From: Helianthus annuus
Lineage: Eukaryota > Streptophyta > Magnoliopsida > Asterales > Asteraceae
Direction of reading: 5' to 3'
NCBI RefSeq assembly: GCF_002127325.2
Contig: NC_035433.2
Location: forward strand, 90,164,033 to 90,228,032
Length of the DNA: 64,000 nucleotides
In this document: positions 33,263 through 45,000 of the stretch, one piece after another
Layout of the letters: the number at the start of each line of letters is the position of its first letter
Numbering within the stretch: the first letter of the stretch is position 1
Notes under the pieces: model-generated
What the model was told of the DNA's origin: nothing
The model's input: only the letters and a program-made list of their open reading frames with translations
Databases searched by the model: none
Made by a program: the position numbers and the translations under genes

Positions 33263-33639
33263 GGGTTGGTTCCGGTACAAACCATATTTATCATACAAAC
33301 CGTAAGAACAGATCCTAGCACTTAAAAAAAGTTAAATTAGCACATACTAAAACAATACATAAATAAAAGTAGCACTTTTAAATTATATAGCACATGAAAA
33401 TTAATCAAGATAATTGATTTTAGCACATATGTGAAATGCTATCAGCACATTTAAAACAAAAGTAAGATCTAAATAAAGAATAATTGTTTGTTAGCATAAT
33501 TATAAGGAATTCAAGATAATTGATATTATTTAGGTTATCATTTTACCATTTCTCTATAATTGGTTGGATGCCACATGCCACTTTTTAAATGATTCTTACA
33601 GTTTGTATACGAAATGTGGTTTGTATTTGATCCTACTCC
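33263..33639. mobile_element. TA-flanked element, family N
   Basis: The left end GGGTTGGTTCCGGTACAAAC-CATATTT pairs with the right end read in reverse, GGAGTAGGATCAAATACAAA-CCACATTT, followed by CAAACCGTAAGAA and its mirror. The interior is rich in TAGCACAT words. It is the only member of its family here. Confidence 0.6.
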
Positions 33640-33654
33640 TATATATATATATAT

Positions 33655-33711
33655 ACTAGGTTAGATTCTCGTGTATTACACGGGTTGAATAAATATAATT
33701 TTATATACCAG

Positions 33712-33800
<89 letters not shown>

Positions 33801-36310
33801 TTAAACATCTCGTTTATTACATGGGTTGAATAAATGTAACTTTATATATATCAAATAATAAAACAATATATATTTAAAAATATTGTTTATTACATGTGTT
33901 GAATAAATGTAATTTTATATATTACATAATAACAAAATTGTATTTTTAAGAACCACGTGTATTGTATGGGTTGGGTAAATTTAATTTTATATATTAAATA
34001 ATGAAAAAAATTACATTTTTAAGAACCTCATGATACGGGTTGAGCGCATGTAATTTTATATACCAAACAATAAAAAGTTATATCTTTATAAACCCTATGA
34101 ATTATATGGATTGAATAAATGTATTTTATAAATGATTGCGGTGATAGTTCTTATAAATGTCATGTAAACATAGTGATTACCGTATTTGAGTTGAGAATTG
34201 AACACAAAAAATAAAAGTATAGAATCAATAAACATTGATTAATATTTTTATTTAACAGACTGAATAATTACAGTATAAAATATATGATAAAAAAGCATAC
34301 AAGTTGAAAGCTACTTCAAAAACCCCATTTCACAGTTAAAAAATTAATAAGTTCAAATAAATAAACACCTTTCAAGATAAATAGTGTAGCAGTTTTTCGT
34401 AACAAATTAAATTTTGTTTTATTTCTTTAATCAAATACATACAGAAGAAACTATTAATTAAAAGTAATACATAATACCATGGATTGATTCCCATAAATCG
34501 TCTAGTTCTTTATTTACATTTATTGTGTCTTACTTCAAAAAATATAAAAATAATAAATAAGAATAAAATAATTTACCTTTATGCACTTGAAAACTAATAA
34601 TAAAATAATTAACCTTTTATACATTTATGTATATTGTTTTAAATTTGATAAGGATGGATGCATTATTCGTTGGAAAATATCTCTTCAAATAAATTATATG
34701 AAAAAAAAAATAGATGTTGATTGTGATTTACTTCAATAAAATATAAAAATAATAAATAATAATAAAATAATTTACCTTTTATACACTTCAATAAAAAATA
34801 ATAATAGAATAATTAACCTTTTATACATTTTAGGATAAATAATTTTGAAATCTGATAAATATTTTAAAATATTAGATTATCTCCTATACGAATTGTTTAA
34901 ATTTATATTAAATTTAATTTTATAATTATCTTTTAATTATTATTTATTATTTATAAAAAATAGATAGCTTCAATGAATGACATGTGTCCTCCCATTAGTT
35001 TTTTTTCTTATACAGTATAGATAAATGAACGTGTCCACAATTAACTCTAAATCCATTAAATAGTATTAGATAATATCGTTAATGTTATAAAAAAAGTTTG
35101 AAATATAGACTTTACTTTATATCTCTATTGAGATTCATGATAATTGTATTATGAGATTTGTTTTACATTTACACTAGGTTAAAACCCCGTGTAATAGACG
35201 GGTTGAATAAATGTAATTTTATATATCAAATAATAAAAAAAATATATTTTTGAAACCTCGTTTGTTACACAGGTTAAATAAACGCAATTTTACATACCAA
35301 ATAATAAAAAAAAATATCTTTAAAAATCTCGTTTATTATATGGGTTGAATAAATGTAATTTTATATATTAAATAATAAAAAGTTATATCTTTAAGAACTC
35401 TGTGTATTGTACGGGTTGAGTAAATTTTATTTTATATATTAATAATGAAAAAGTTACATTTTTAACTCTAAATCCATTAAATAGTATTAGATAATATCGT
35501 TAATGTTATAAAAAAAGTTTGAAATATAGACTTTATTTTATATCTCTATTGAGATTCATGATAATTGTATTATGAGATTTGTTTTACATTTACACTAGGT
35601 TAAAACCCCGTGTAATACACGGGTTGATAAATGTAATTTTATATATCAAATAATAAAAAAATATATTTTTGAAACCTCGTTTGTTACACAGGTTGAATAA
35701 ACGCAATTTTACATACCAAATAATAAAAAAAAATATCTTTAAAAATCTCGTTTATTATATGGGTTGAATAAATGTAATTTTATATATTAAATAATAAAAG
35801 TTATATCTTTAAGAACTCTGTGTATTGTACGGGTTGAGTAAATTTTATTTTATATATTAATAATGAAAAGTTACATTTTTAAGAACCTCATGTATTGTAT
35901 GGGTTGAGCACATTTAATTTTATATACCAATCAATAAAAAGTTATATCTTATTATATCTTTATAAACCCCATGTATTATAAAACTTTTGGACTAAACTGA
36001 CAAAATGGCCCAAACCACAGGGACTAAAATGACATTTAACTCTTTACATTATATTAATTTATATTTAGTGCATGTCTTTTGTTAATGTCAAGATAAATAA
36101 TTTTGAAATCTAATAAATATTTCAAAAGATTATATTATCTCCTATACGAATTGTTTAAATTTAATTTTATAATTATCTTTTAATTAATATTAATTATCTA
36201 TAATTAAGTAGGAGATAAAGATGAGAAAATTAAAAAATAGATGACTCCAATAAATGACATGTGTTCCAAAGTTAGTTTCTTTTATTATATATTATTATAT
36301 AGTATAGATG
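33655..36310 (+). repeat. Degenerate ~70-bp tandem repeats (CCCGTGTATTACACGGGTTGA)
   Basis: The unit centres on a CGTGTATTACACGGGTTGA word, itself partly palindromic, followed by ATAAATGTAATTTTATATA, CAAATAATAAAAA and ATCTTTAAAAACC. More than a dozen diverged units occur from 33666 to 35990, interrupted by a TA tract (33715-33798). Two longer flanking pieces (to about 35030 and 36310) share ATAAATGACATGTGT and ATAGTATAGAT at their ends. This looks like two related non-coding elements of unknown superfamily. Short frames inside are not genes. Confidence 0.6.
35041..35882 (+). repeat. 421-bp direct tandem duplication
   Basis: 35041-35461 and 35462-35882 both start TTAACTCTAAATCCATTAAA and run in parallel through ACTAGGTTAAAACCCCGTGT, with few differences, e.g. 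TAGACGGG versus TACACGGG and A-run lengths. It is a recent local duplication inside the tandem-repeat zone. Confidence 0.85.
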
Positions 36311-36479
36311 TTTGACTAATTGGGTTGGGTCAAATGATATGATTCTATGAGATGATATCTAATTTCATAGTGAGCAACTTGTTAGAACTATATTTTTGTA
36401 GCGGGAAAATCATGGAAAATCATGGAAAATCACAAATTTAAAGTTGAAAAAAAAAGATTGAAATACGATTTTCAATATA

Positions 36480-37772
36480 TTTTTGTTTACACCCCTAAAG
36501 ATACAACAAAGTTCCCTTTCTTTCCTCTTCCCTTGCTTATATATGTCTTCCCTTCACAACACTTGCACACAATTCATCCTAGAGTCTCATTTGGTGGTTA
36601 AAAGGATTTTAGGAGAAAGCTCCTTCCTTGATTGACTTATCCCAGCAAGTGATACACTATCCTCTATGTATGTGTTTTATTTTATATTCTCAACCATAGT
36701 TATTTAGATTTGTTTGTTAATTACAATTTTTGAGTTTGGGTTTTAAGCATGATGTTATTCATTTTTTTTTAATTCTACTTTGATGAAAATGATTTTTATA
36801 GTCAATCTTTTTTTTTTTCTGGAAAAGTTGGACTATATTTTTTTTATAAAATATATAACATAAATTATCATGTCACAACATATAACATAGTTTTTTAGAC
36901 TTGTTTGTTAATTACAATTTTTGAGTTTGGGTGTTAATTTTTCGTATTGAGCTCCAAAAATAGAGATGAATCAGATTTCATATTACGTTTTTCGATTCAA
37001 GTTATGGGTTGTTGAGTTTCAAACTGACCGGAAGTAAAATTTGAATCCAAATTACTCGACAGAAAACTCTAACTCTCTCCGGTCTCGTTGCTACATTTTA
37101 CGCTTTCTTTCTCTTATTTCTATTCAACTGAATTTCTTTGTAAAATCTAATTTGAATTCATTCCAAAATTCTGAATCGGAAAAGATATTCATTTAACCAA
37201 AGGAACCCAAAATCGATTTGATAAACACCCTACTTATTTCTCTTTTAGAGGGTGTTTGGGGTTGAGTTTTGATGGAGATTTTTAGATTATTGAGTTTTGA
37301 AATCGTAAATAATCAGTTTTGAGTGTTTGGGTAAAAAAATTAAAAAAATGATTATTTGCGTTTAGAAAGTTACAAAACGCAGTTTTCCAAAAGCAGCTCA
37401 CCCCTACTGCAACAAAACGCGGTTTTCCAAAAATTGATTATTTGTGTTTAGAAAAAGGATTTTCACTTGTTTATTTTTTTAAATATATATTTTCCAAACA
37501 CTCAAATAGTTGATTATTGATTATTGTGATATCAAGCAACATAATCAAATTCAAACACCATCTTTCAACATCACGTTTTGTTACATTCTGATTATTCAAA
37601 ACGCATAATCTATTTTCAAAACTCAACCCCAAACACCCTCTTACTTTTTGTTATTATTTTTTTGTTGTTGAATCTAATACACCAAGATAAAGAAAATTAG
37701 GTTTAATTACATTACAATATATCTGAAATTGGTTGCTGATAGAAATGAAAATGATTATATATGTATTAATGT

Positions 37773-37807
<35 letters not shown>

Positions 37808-38191
37808 AAGCGCACACGCATGTTTTTGTAGAATTTGTTTTCATTCCATAACAGAAAAAGAAATACTATTAAGTATGAGTTATTTATCATAAAATCTTCA
37901 AAATCACAAATTCTTTTAAAGAATTTATAAGATTTTATTGTAATTTTTTGGGAAAAAACTAAAAACATATATGATATCTCTTTTTATTATGCTCTTATCA
38001 ATATTCTTTGATTAATTCACTCATCTTTATTAGTGGTGGCTAGTGTTGTGAATAAATATTAATAAAGGATAATGTTTGATATAATTTTAAATACCTCTAT
38101 TTCTCATGTGTTTCATTCTATGTTCACATGTGTTGCTGCCTCATTCTTTTTGTGATGTTTTTATTGTTTTTATAAGTGGATTTTCTTTTTA
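36480..38191 (+). promoter_or_regulatory. Possible promoter, 5' UTR and first intron of the left HD-ZIP IV copy
   Basis: A TATA-like GCTTATATATG (36535-36545) is followed by CT-rich sequence and a leader to about 36667. CTCTAT|GTATGTG could be a donor, and TTTCTTTTTAG at 38191 a matching acceptor just upstream of the coding start. The inferred intron carries a Tourist-like element. Repeated TTAATTACAATTTTTGAGTT phrases occur at about 36718 and 36909. The gene model is inferred by analogy with HD-ZIP IV genes, which usually have a leader intron. Confidence 0.35.
37248..37640. mobile_element. Tourist-like MITE, TSD TTA
   Basis: The first 25 bp, beginning GAGGGTGTTTGGGGTTGAGT, recur exactly inverted at the right end. 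TTA flanks both sides (37245-37247, 37641-37643). AAAACGCGGTTTTCC and TTTCCAAAAGCAG words in the middle form further short hairpins. The 393-bp element has PIF/Harbinger TIR style and no coding capacity. Confidence 0.9.
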
Positions 38192-38227
38192 GGATTTCAT
38201 AGATGATTTTGCATACATAAGCCAAAA

Positions 38228-39722
38228 ATGGAAGGAAATTGTAATCAAAGGGATAGGGAAGATGTATCTCCAACCACATCCGATGAAAATGACAATTGTA
38301 GATATGCATCTAGTAACTAACAGGAAATCAATCCCGGCGGTTCATCTTCAAGTTCACGACAATATAGTCGTCACACACCAGAGCAAATTGAAGAACTCCA
38401 AAGGTAATACTCACTTTTCCCTTCGGTTATTGACAAAATTCTGAGTGCATGCCTACATGTATACATTTTTTAAATCATTATTTGTGTTTTGTGGTCACAG
38501 TTTCTTCAACAAGAACGCTCACCACAAAAATAATTGAAATTGAAAGTAAACTCAACATCACTATTAAAAAGGTCAAATTTTGGTTCTAGAATAAAAGAAC
38601 TCAATTGAAGGTAACGTTTGATAACATTTCTATTATGGTAAAATATATAAGTTTATAAAATATATAACATCTGAGATAATAACGCATAACATGAAAATTT
38701 TCCACTTAATTACTATAATTATTGGGTATTAAATAAAGCACGAGAGTAACTACATTTGTGTAGACTAAAAAGGAGCGCCATGAGAACGAGTTTCTGAAGC
38801 AAGAAAACGAGCAACTGAGGCTTGAGAATTCAACGTTGAAAGAAGTTGTAAAGAACCAGCTTTGTAACAAATGTAGTGTGCAAGCAACAATACCAGATAA
38901 ATCCATTTCACCAACACGAAGTCATGATAGAGAGCGCACTCTTGAAAGAGGAGCTTAGCCGCACAACTAGTCTCGTCAGTAAAATGTTAGGTAGGCCATT
39001 GCCAAACAAAGTGACAATTCTTAGTGACACTTTAAGCCTACTTGTGACTCAGTCTCAAATGGGCATCGACACACCCATCAAAGGAATGGATATCTTGTGT
39101 ATGCATCAAGAGCCATGTAAGAGCTCTTGAAGCTTGGGCTTGTCAATGTCCCACTATGGAACAAAAACAGGGAAGGTGGAGGAGAAACCCTTAATTTTGT
39201 TGAATATGTAAGGGCTTTTCCTGTTTGCCTTGGCACAAAATCACTTTGATTCATATCTGAGGCACACAGGCTAGCAGCATGGTATCAAACCAGTTCAACC
39301 CTTGTAGAAACATTACTCAACGCGGTAATTTATCTTTTTGTTCTTGTTCGTTTCATATAAAACCAAAAATTATACTAACTTATACAAATTTAAACATGAT
39401 TTTGTACTATCAATGGAGAGAATTGTTTATGGCCATGATCAGTAGTTATACTACAATGGAAGTGATTTCCAATGGTACAGAAGGTTCAAGAAATGGTTCT
39501 CTCCAACTTGTAAGCCTTTTTGGATTTTTTTATATATCCTCTATTTAAATTAACGTTTTAAAAAAAATAAAAATTGTGTTCAAATATCAAAATTTGAAGC
39601 AGATGAAGGCCGAGATTCAACTCATTTCGTCTTTAGTACTTGTTCGAGTCCTGAAGTCTATTCGATTCGCCAAACAACAAGCGGAGCGGCTATGGATTGT
39701 GGTTTATTTGTCCATCCATTCT
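38228..39722 (+). pseudogene. HD-ZIP class IV pseudogene, left copy
   Basis: The exons read on the plus strand. ATG at 38228 opens MEGNCNQRDRE... to RHTPEQIEELQ, ending at the 38403 donor, with a TAA inside at ASSN*. The homeodomain exon (38501-38610) has lost 2 bp and has TAG in the VKFWF*NKRTQLK helix. The zipper exon from 38764 contains ERHENEFLKQENEQLRLEN and the CNKC of class IV. A START-domain part follows, including GLVSVPLW-like and EGSRNGSLQL (about 39480-39510) and the [21 protein letters not shown] segment up to the palindrome centre. Members of this family are epidermal transcription factors. This copy has several stops and a frameshift and ends in the middle of START. It differs from the right copy by roughly a tenth of its sites. 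Confidence 0.8.
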
Positions 39723-41218
39723 AGAATCGATGGATAAATCAACCACAATCCATAGCCGTTCCGCTTGTTGTTTGGCGAATCGAATAAACTTCAGGACGCG
39801 AACAAGTACTAACGGCGAAATGAGTTGAACTTCGGCCTTCATCTACATCAAATTTTGATCATTTAACACAATTTTTATTTAAAAAAACGTTAATTAAATA
39901 TAGAAGATATAAAAAAGAAACCCAAAAGGCTTACAAGTTGGAGGGAACCATTTCTTGAACCTTCTGTACCATCAGAAATCACTTCCATTGTAGTACAACT
40001 ACCGATCATGCCCATAAACATTTCTCTCCATCGATCCTACAAAATCATATTTAACTTTGTACAAGTTAATATAATTTTTGGTTTTCTATGAAACGAACAA
40101 GAGAAAAAGATAAATTACTGCATTGAGTAATGCTTCTACAAGGGTTGAACTAGTCATTGATACCATGTTGCTAGCCTGTGTAGCCTCATATATGAATCCA
40201 AATGGTTTTGTTCCAAGGCAAAGAGGAAAAGCCCTTACATATTCAACAAAATTAAGGGTTTCTCCTCCACCTTCCCTGTTTTTGTTCCATAGTGGAACAC
40301 TGACAAGCCCAAGCTTCAAGAGCTCTTTCATGGCTCTTGATGCTTGTACAAGCTATCCATTCCTTTGAATGGGTGTGTCGATTCCCATTTGTGACTGAGT
40401 TACGAGTAGGCTTAAAGTGTCAATATGAATTATCACTTTGTTTAGCAATGGCCTACCCAACATTTGATTGACGAGACTAGTTGTGCGGCTAAGTTCCTCT
40501 TTCAACAATGCATTCTCTATCATGACTTTGTGTTGGTGAATGGATTCGTCTAGTATTGTTGCTTGTGCACCACATTTGTTGCGAAGCGGGTTCTTTACGA
40601 CTTTCTTTCAATGTTGAATTCTCAAGCCTCAGTTGCTCGTTCTCTTGCTTCAGATTCTCATTCTCATGGTGGTCCTTTTTAGTCTACACAATTGTAGTTA
40701 CTCTCGTGAATTTTTTAATACCCAATAATTATAGTAATTAAGTGGAAAAAATCATGTTATGCATTATAATGTTACAAATTGTATATTTTATCATAATAAA
40801 ATTGTTATCAAACATTACCTTCAATTGAGTTCTTTTATTCTGGAACCAAAATTTGACATTTTTAATTGTGATGTTTTGTTTACTTTCAATTCTTTCTTTG
40901 TCGGTGGGGTGAGCGTTCTCATTGAAGAAACTATAACCACAAAACACAAATAAAACACAAATGATTTAAAAAAGGTATGCATGCAGGCATACACTCAGAA
41001 TTTTGTCAATAACTTAAAGGAAAACTTAGTATTACCTTTTGAGTTCTTCAATTTGCTCTGGCGTGTGATGACTATATTGTCGTGAACTCGAAGATGAACC
41101 GCCAGGATTAATATCCTATTCGTTACTAGGTGTGTATTCACAATTCTCATTATCGTCGATCAGATGTGGTTGTAGATACTTCTTCCCTAGCCGTTTGATT
41201 ACCATTTCCTTCCATTTT
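39723..41218 (-). pseudogene. HD-ZIP class IV pseudogene, right copy (reverse strand)
   Basis: Read leftward from the ATG at about 41217. The N-terminal exon has MEGNGNQTARE then a stop in the DRR* region. RHTPEQIEELK-type sequence is altered to SHHTPEQ. The homeodomain exon (about 40811-40922) is intact: FFNENAHPTDKERIESKQ, then KNVKFWFQNKRTQLK. The zipper exon (about 40561-40680) carries a 1-bp insertion in GAAAGAAAGTCG. START parts ELLKLGLVSVPLWNKNREGG (about 40320), PFGFIYEATQASNMV and EGSRNGSLQL (about 39950) are well kept. It is better preserved than the left copy but also unable to encode a full protein. Confidence 0.8.
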
Positions 41219-41399
41219 TGGCTTATGTATGCAAAATCATCTATGAAATCCAGAAAAGAACATCCATTTAAAATCCACATATAAAAACAATAAAAGCATC
41301 ACAAAAAGAATAAGGCAACAACGTATCTGTACATAGAATGAAACACGTGAGAAATAGGGGTATTTAAAATTATATCAAACATCATCCCCTATTGATATT

Positions 41400-42000
41400 A
41401 GTGAATGGCGCTAATGCAAGAGCCTTTGCACAATAAAGAAATAAGTATTTAAAAACACCACCCACCACTAATAGAGATTAGTGAATGGCGCGAATGAAAG
41501 AGCCTTTGCACAAGGCGCTAACCACAGTATAAATGACCTCAGACGTAAGCACACGACAAAAATTCTCAACCATGGTATAAATGAACTAAGAATACCGTTG
41601 ATAAGATCTATAAACAAGTTCTTAGCTTTGGGCGTGGAAAAAATAACAGATATATATGAAACTGGTTTTGAGAATTTTTAGGATAGAATGACGAAAGAAG
41701 TAGACTAGCTTTAAAAACGCCAATGTAATAATTTATGTTGCATGTTGTGCTTTTTTATGACTACCGGTACATGTCTAAAAAAGTGGTGTGACTTTAATTT
41801 ATGTTTGGTATGTCTTAAAAAAAAAAAAAAAAAAAAAAAAACCATAAGGTAAACGCCAAAAAAGTATTTTGGGTATATGGTTAAAAAAAAGCCAGAATAA
41901 CCAGAACAAAATAGTTAACACTTTTTATTTAAACGCCATAAGTAATATACGAACATGTATAAACAAAAAAAAAAGATACATTAGATCTTTACCTTCATTT
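41400..42000 (-). mobile_element. Possible family C-like fragment and short tandem repeat
   Basis: AGTGAATGGCGC, then AATGNAAGAGCCTTTGCACAA, occurs at about 41400-41430 and again at about 41476-41512. Further right, AAAACGCCAATG, AAACGCCAAAAAAG and AAACGCCATAAG words (41714-41940) recall family C. No TIR was found. There is an A-run at 41818-41842. Confidence 0.3.
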
Positions 42001-42149
42001 TCACAGTTATATAATAGGAATCTTCGTAGCATACAGACCTTTAAAAGAAGTCAAAAAACTCTTTCACAGTTATGTTTCATTGGCGTCAAAATACTAAGTA
42101 GTCACCCTAGTGAAAATTGCATTTATTAGTCATTTGATAGCAAAAAAAA

Positions 42150-42323
42150 AACCTTTATATAAGAAAGAACACCATACCAACTTCATCCATATCCCTGCAA
42201 AAACTCCATAGCACAAAAACATCATCTTAACCCATAACATCAAAGTAATGGCCGCCATAATTTCATGGAGGTGCCAAACATCAATCTCTGGTTTCGTTAT
42301 TAAGTTCTCTAACCGAAGAAAGG
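42150..42323 (+). CDS. Candidate first exon of an unknown gene (truncated)
   Basis: TATA-like TTTATATAAG (42152-42161) is followed about 85 bp later by ATG at 42248. The 25-codon frame MAAIISWRCQTSISGFVIKF-SNRRK is Ser/Arg-rich with few acids, like an organellar targeting peptide, and ends at AAG|GTGATG, a fair splice donor (about 42323). Downstream reading hits a stop after some 60 codons and then LTR sequence begins, so any further exons are lost or displaced. I do not recognise the protein, and this could be chance. Confidence 0.3.
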
Positions 42324-42606
42324 TGATGGTCAGAAATATTAATGTAACGCTTCGCATTTTGTACTTTTCTTATTTAGAAAGTTTAATTATATATCTACTT
42401 AGGGAAACTTGTATTCGTATCACGTTCGTATTCCATTGCCCATTTTATAAATTCGAGACTATAATCATAATGAAACTCGCATTTTATACATACTTGTTAT
42501 TCGCGTGATTAATCAATTAAATACGTGTTTACTTGCAAACCAACACTTTTTATACGTACAATTATTCACATATGCATTCACGATACTAGAATTATAGTTA
42601 CGTACA

Positions 42607-44380
42607 TGTTACATACTTGAAAATGTGCTAAAAATGAAAGTTATGGCTTAAAATAATAAGAATATCAAAGTTCAGGGGCCAAAATGCAACAAATTAAACT
42701 TGGGGCTGGTAAAATGGGACGCCACGGGGCGCGATACCCTTAAGCCATATCTGTTGCGGCCCATGAAACCCTTAGATCCGCAGATTATTGTTTCTTGGTA
42801 ATGGATTGGCCACCTTTTACTCCCTAATCATCTTTAATCTACATTAAACACTAAACCCTAACCCACCACTATATAAGCAAGCTCCCTATCACTCATTTTC
42901 CCTTTCCCAATGCCTCTACACTCTCAACACTCTCTCAAACCTGTTGTAATTGCTAGAACAAGGCAGAATCTTCTTAGTTCTAAAGTGAGCTCAAACTCAC
43001 ATTTCTTCATCTTTTCTCCATCATTTCTTCCTTTATAAAGCTTGGAACACCTCTAGGGGTGTTTCCACAAGTTTACCATGGTAAACTAAAGTAGAACATC
43101 ACCATTTTGAAGTCCAAACTTTCTGTTTTGGAAGATTATATGGAAACCTTTTATGAATCTTACTTTTTCTTCATGAATCTCATGCTCAACATCTTCCTAA
43201 ACTCACCTATGGTTAAGGGACTTGTTGGAGCTTAATTCTTACAAGTTTAGAGGTGCAAACACCCTCTAAACTTTCTATTTTGATAGGGTTTAAGACAACC
43301 CACAAGTGTTGAAATCATCCAAGTCTACCATAGTTCATATGGCAAGACTTGTGTTGTGATGAAAGTGTGAACCTTGGAAGCCTTGGCTATCCTAGCTTGT
43401 TCCACACCACTTGATGTTTTATCTTGCTATTCCAAGTAGCTTACTAGTCCTAAAGTAACACAACCATGTCTAGCCTCCAACACTTGGTTCATTCCTTCCA
43501 TGTTGAGACGGCACACCCGGGTTAATCTTACTTGGCTACTTGATGAAATGTTAGATAGGTGTATTCTTCTTTTTCATTCATGACCATCCAAATTATCCTT
43601 ATGATGATTTTTGCATTGGTGAATTCATACAATGAGGTTAATCTTACCTCCATGGTTGACTTATATGACATCTATCATACACACACTTGATGGACTTAGC
43701 TTTAGGATTACTATATAAAATATACATATATACATAGCCGAATTCATGATGCTAATTGGGTTATAATTATGTGTCGTGAACTTAGGTCACTTTATCTGGT
43801 GTTCTAAGTTTCTCGTTTTCGATTCTAATGGGCAAACTAGGATCCATGAAACCATATACAAACTTAATATCAAAACGAGTACCTAGACATGATATATTTT
43901 ATGAATACATACTTTTGTACTTTATATTCTAAAGCTGAATCCTCTGTTCCACTCCATACACTCTGTATGACCAAACACCTTCGTTTCCCCTTTCTCAACA
44001 ACTCGTCAAATCACGGATAATCGGAAAGTTTTGCAAAATTGTGAGTATACTCGAACACCCTTTTTCCGGTTTACACTTTTGGGTGCAATATGTTTACATT
44101 ATCACCTACACATTCACACTTAAACTTTATACAAACACAAACAATCCAATCATGCATGCTTAGATACGTTATACTTGATTTGTATTCTTTGGAGCATTCT
44201 ATGTGATTTACTTGTCATTAACTTCATACGAGCCTCCCCTTAACATGTATAGCGCTATAGGAGTAACGCACCGCCCGTAGTCTTGTGGTCATCTTAAGAA
44301 TTTAAAACAGAACGGCTCTATTGTTGTTACAATAGGATTATGCTAGCGGTAATCAGAGGATTAACTTGTATAAGTGCATG
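42607..44380 (+). mobile_element. Ty3-type LTR, left part (split by the Sirevirus)
   Basis: A long non-coding block has the feel of a Ty3 LTR: GGGACGCCACGGGGCGCG (42717-42734), a TATA-like CTATATAAGCAAGC (42869), a leader with CACTCTCAACACTCTCTCAA, and the AAACTCACCAAT-type endings that resume after the Sirevirus. The left limit is uncertain: TGTTACA at 42607 is a candidate, but its flank does not match the right flank. No PBS or PPT lies beside it, so it is probably a solo LTR. Confidence 0.5.
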
Positions 44381-44814
44381 TGTTGGACCGGTTGCGACCC
44401 TAAATAGTCAGTAGAGATCGTTCATCTTTGCGTATAAAGGCGGAATCAATGTACACAAAGTAACAATAGCTTTTCCTCTTTAATTCCTTCTATATTGATG
44501 CTTTCTGAATCGATTTTGACAGAGTTTCATTACCAAGCATATGACCAGGTTTCGCTCCAAGTTACAAATGAGGTTCACACATAGGGTATTTATAGTTGAC
44601 TGATTTCGCTCATATGGCTGCCATATAAGCGAAACCCCATGTGACCAAAACAGCGAAACCACCTGGTACTCTAAGAGCGAAACCCTAACTAACTAATGTA
44701 CACATAAGCGAAATCTCAACATTAAACCCTAATTTGACTTTCCACCTCCAATCTAACCTATCTTGACCTAAGACCCAATACAAACGTAGTCAACAGACAT
44801 CTCATGCACCAACA
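44381..44814 (-). repeat. 3' LTR of the Sirevirus
   Basis: TGTTGGACC...CACCAACA on the element's opposite reading. It contains five or so GCGAAAYC words (44604-44710) that recur in the 5' leader. Eight differences from the other LTR. Confidence 0.93.
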
Positions 44815-45000
44815 GACTCCCCCTTGGATGTTGACGAAGTCTTCGGCTCCAAGTCTTCAGTCTTGGTCTTTTCTCCAACTCTGTATTTTCATCATAAAAA
44901 CTCTATCTTCATAGGTTCAGGATCTTGTCCTGGCTTCATCTTCAGACTTCCCTTTGATCGTTGATCCAGACTCCCCCTTTCACAGACTCCCCCTCTCAGT
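44815..45000 (-). other. Polypurine tract and extra PPT-like copies
   Basis: The minus-strand AAGGGGGAGTC directly precedes the 3' LTR (44815-44825). AAAGGGGGAGTCT and AGAGGGGGAGTCTG recur at about 44969-44981 and 44983-44999, and TTTAGGGGGAGTAG at about 46452-46465. Multiple PPT-like motifs downstream of pol are a known trait of Sireviruses. Confidence 0.75.

Larger units (their letters stand above)
37970..41475. repeat. Zero-spacer palindrome of two HD-ZIP IV copies
   Basis: The centre is CTAG at 39721-39724 in ATTCTAGAAT. Landmarks lie at equal distances: the pre-ATG GATTTCATAGATGATTTTGC is at 38192 (left) and ends near 41260 (right), 1530 and 1537 bp from the centre. The arms diverge by about 10-15 percent by eye, with intron and exon order fully mirrored. 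Left-arm homology fades near 37970-38040, right-arm near 41440-41475. Confidence 0.85.
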
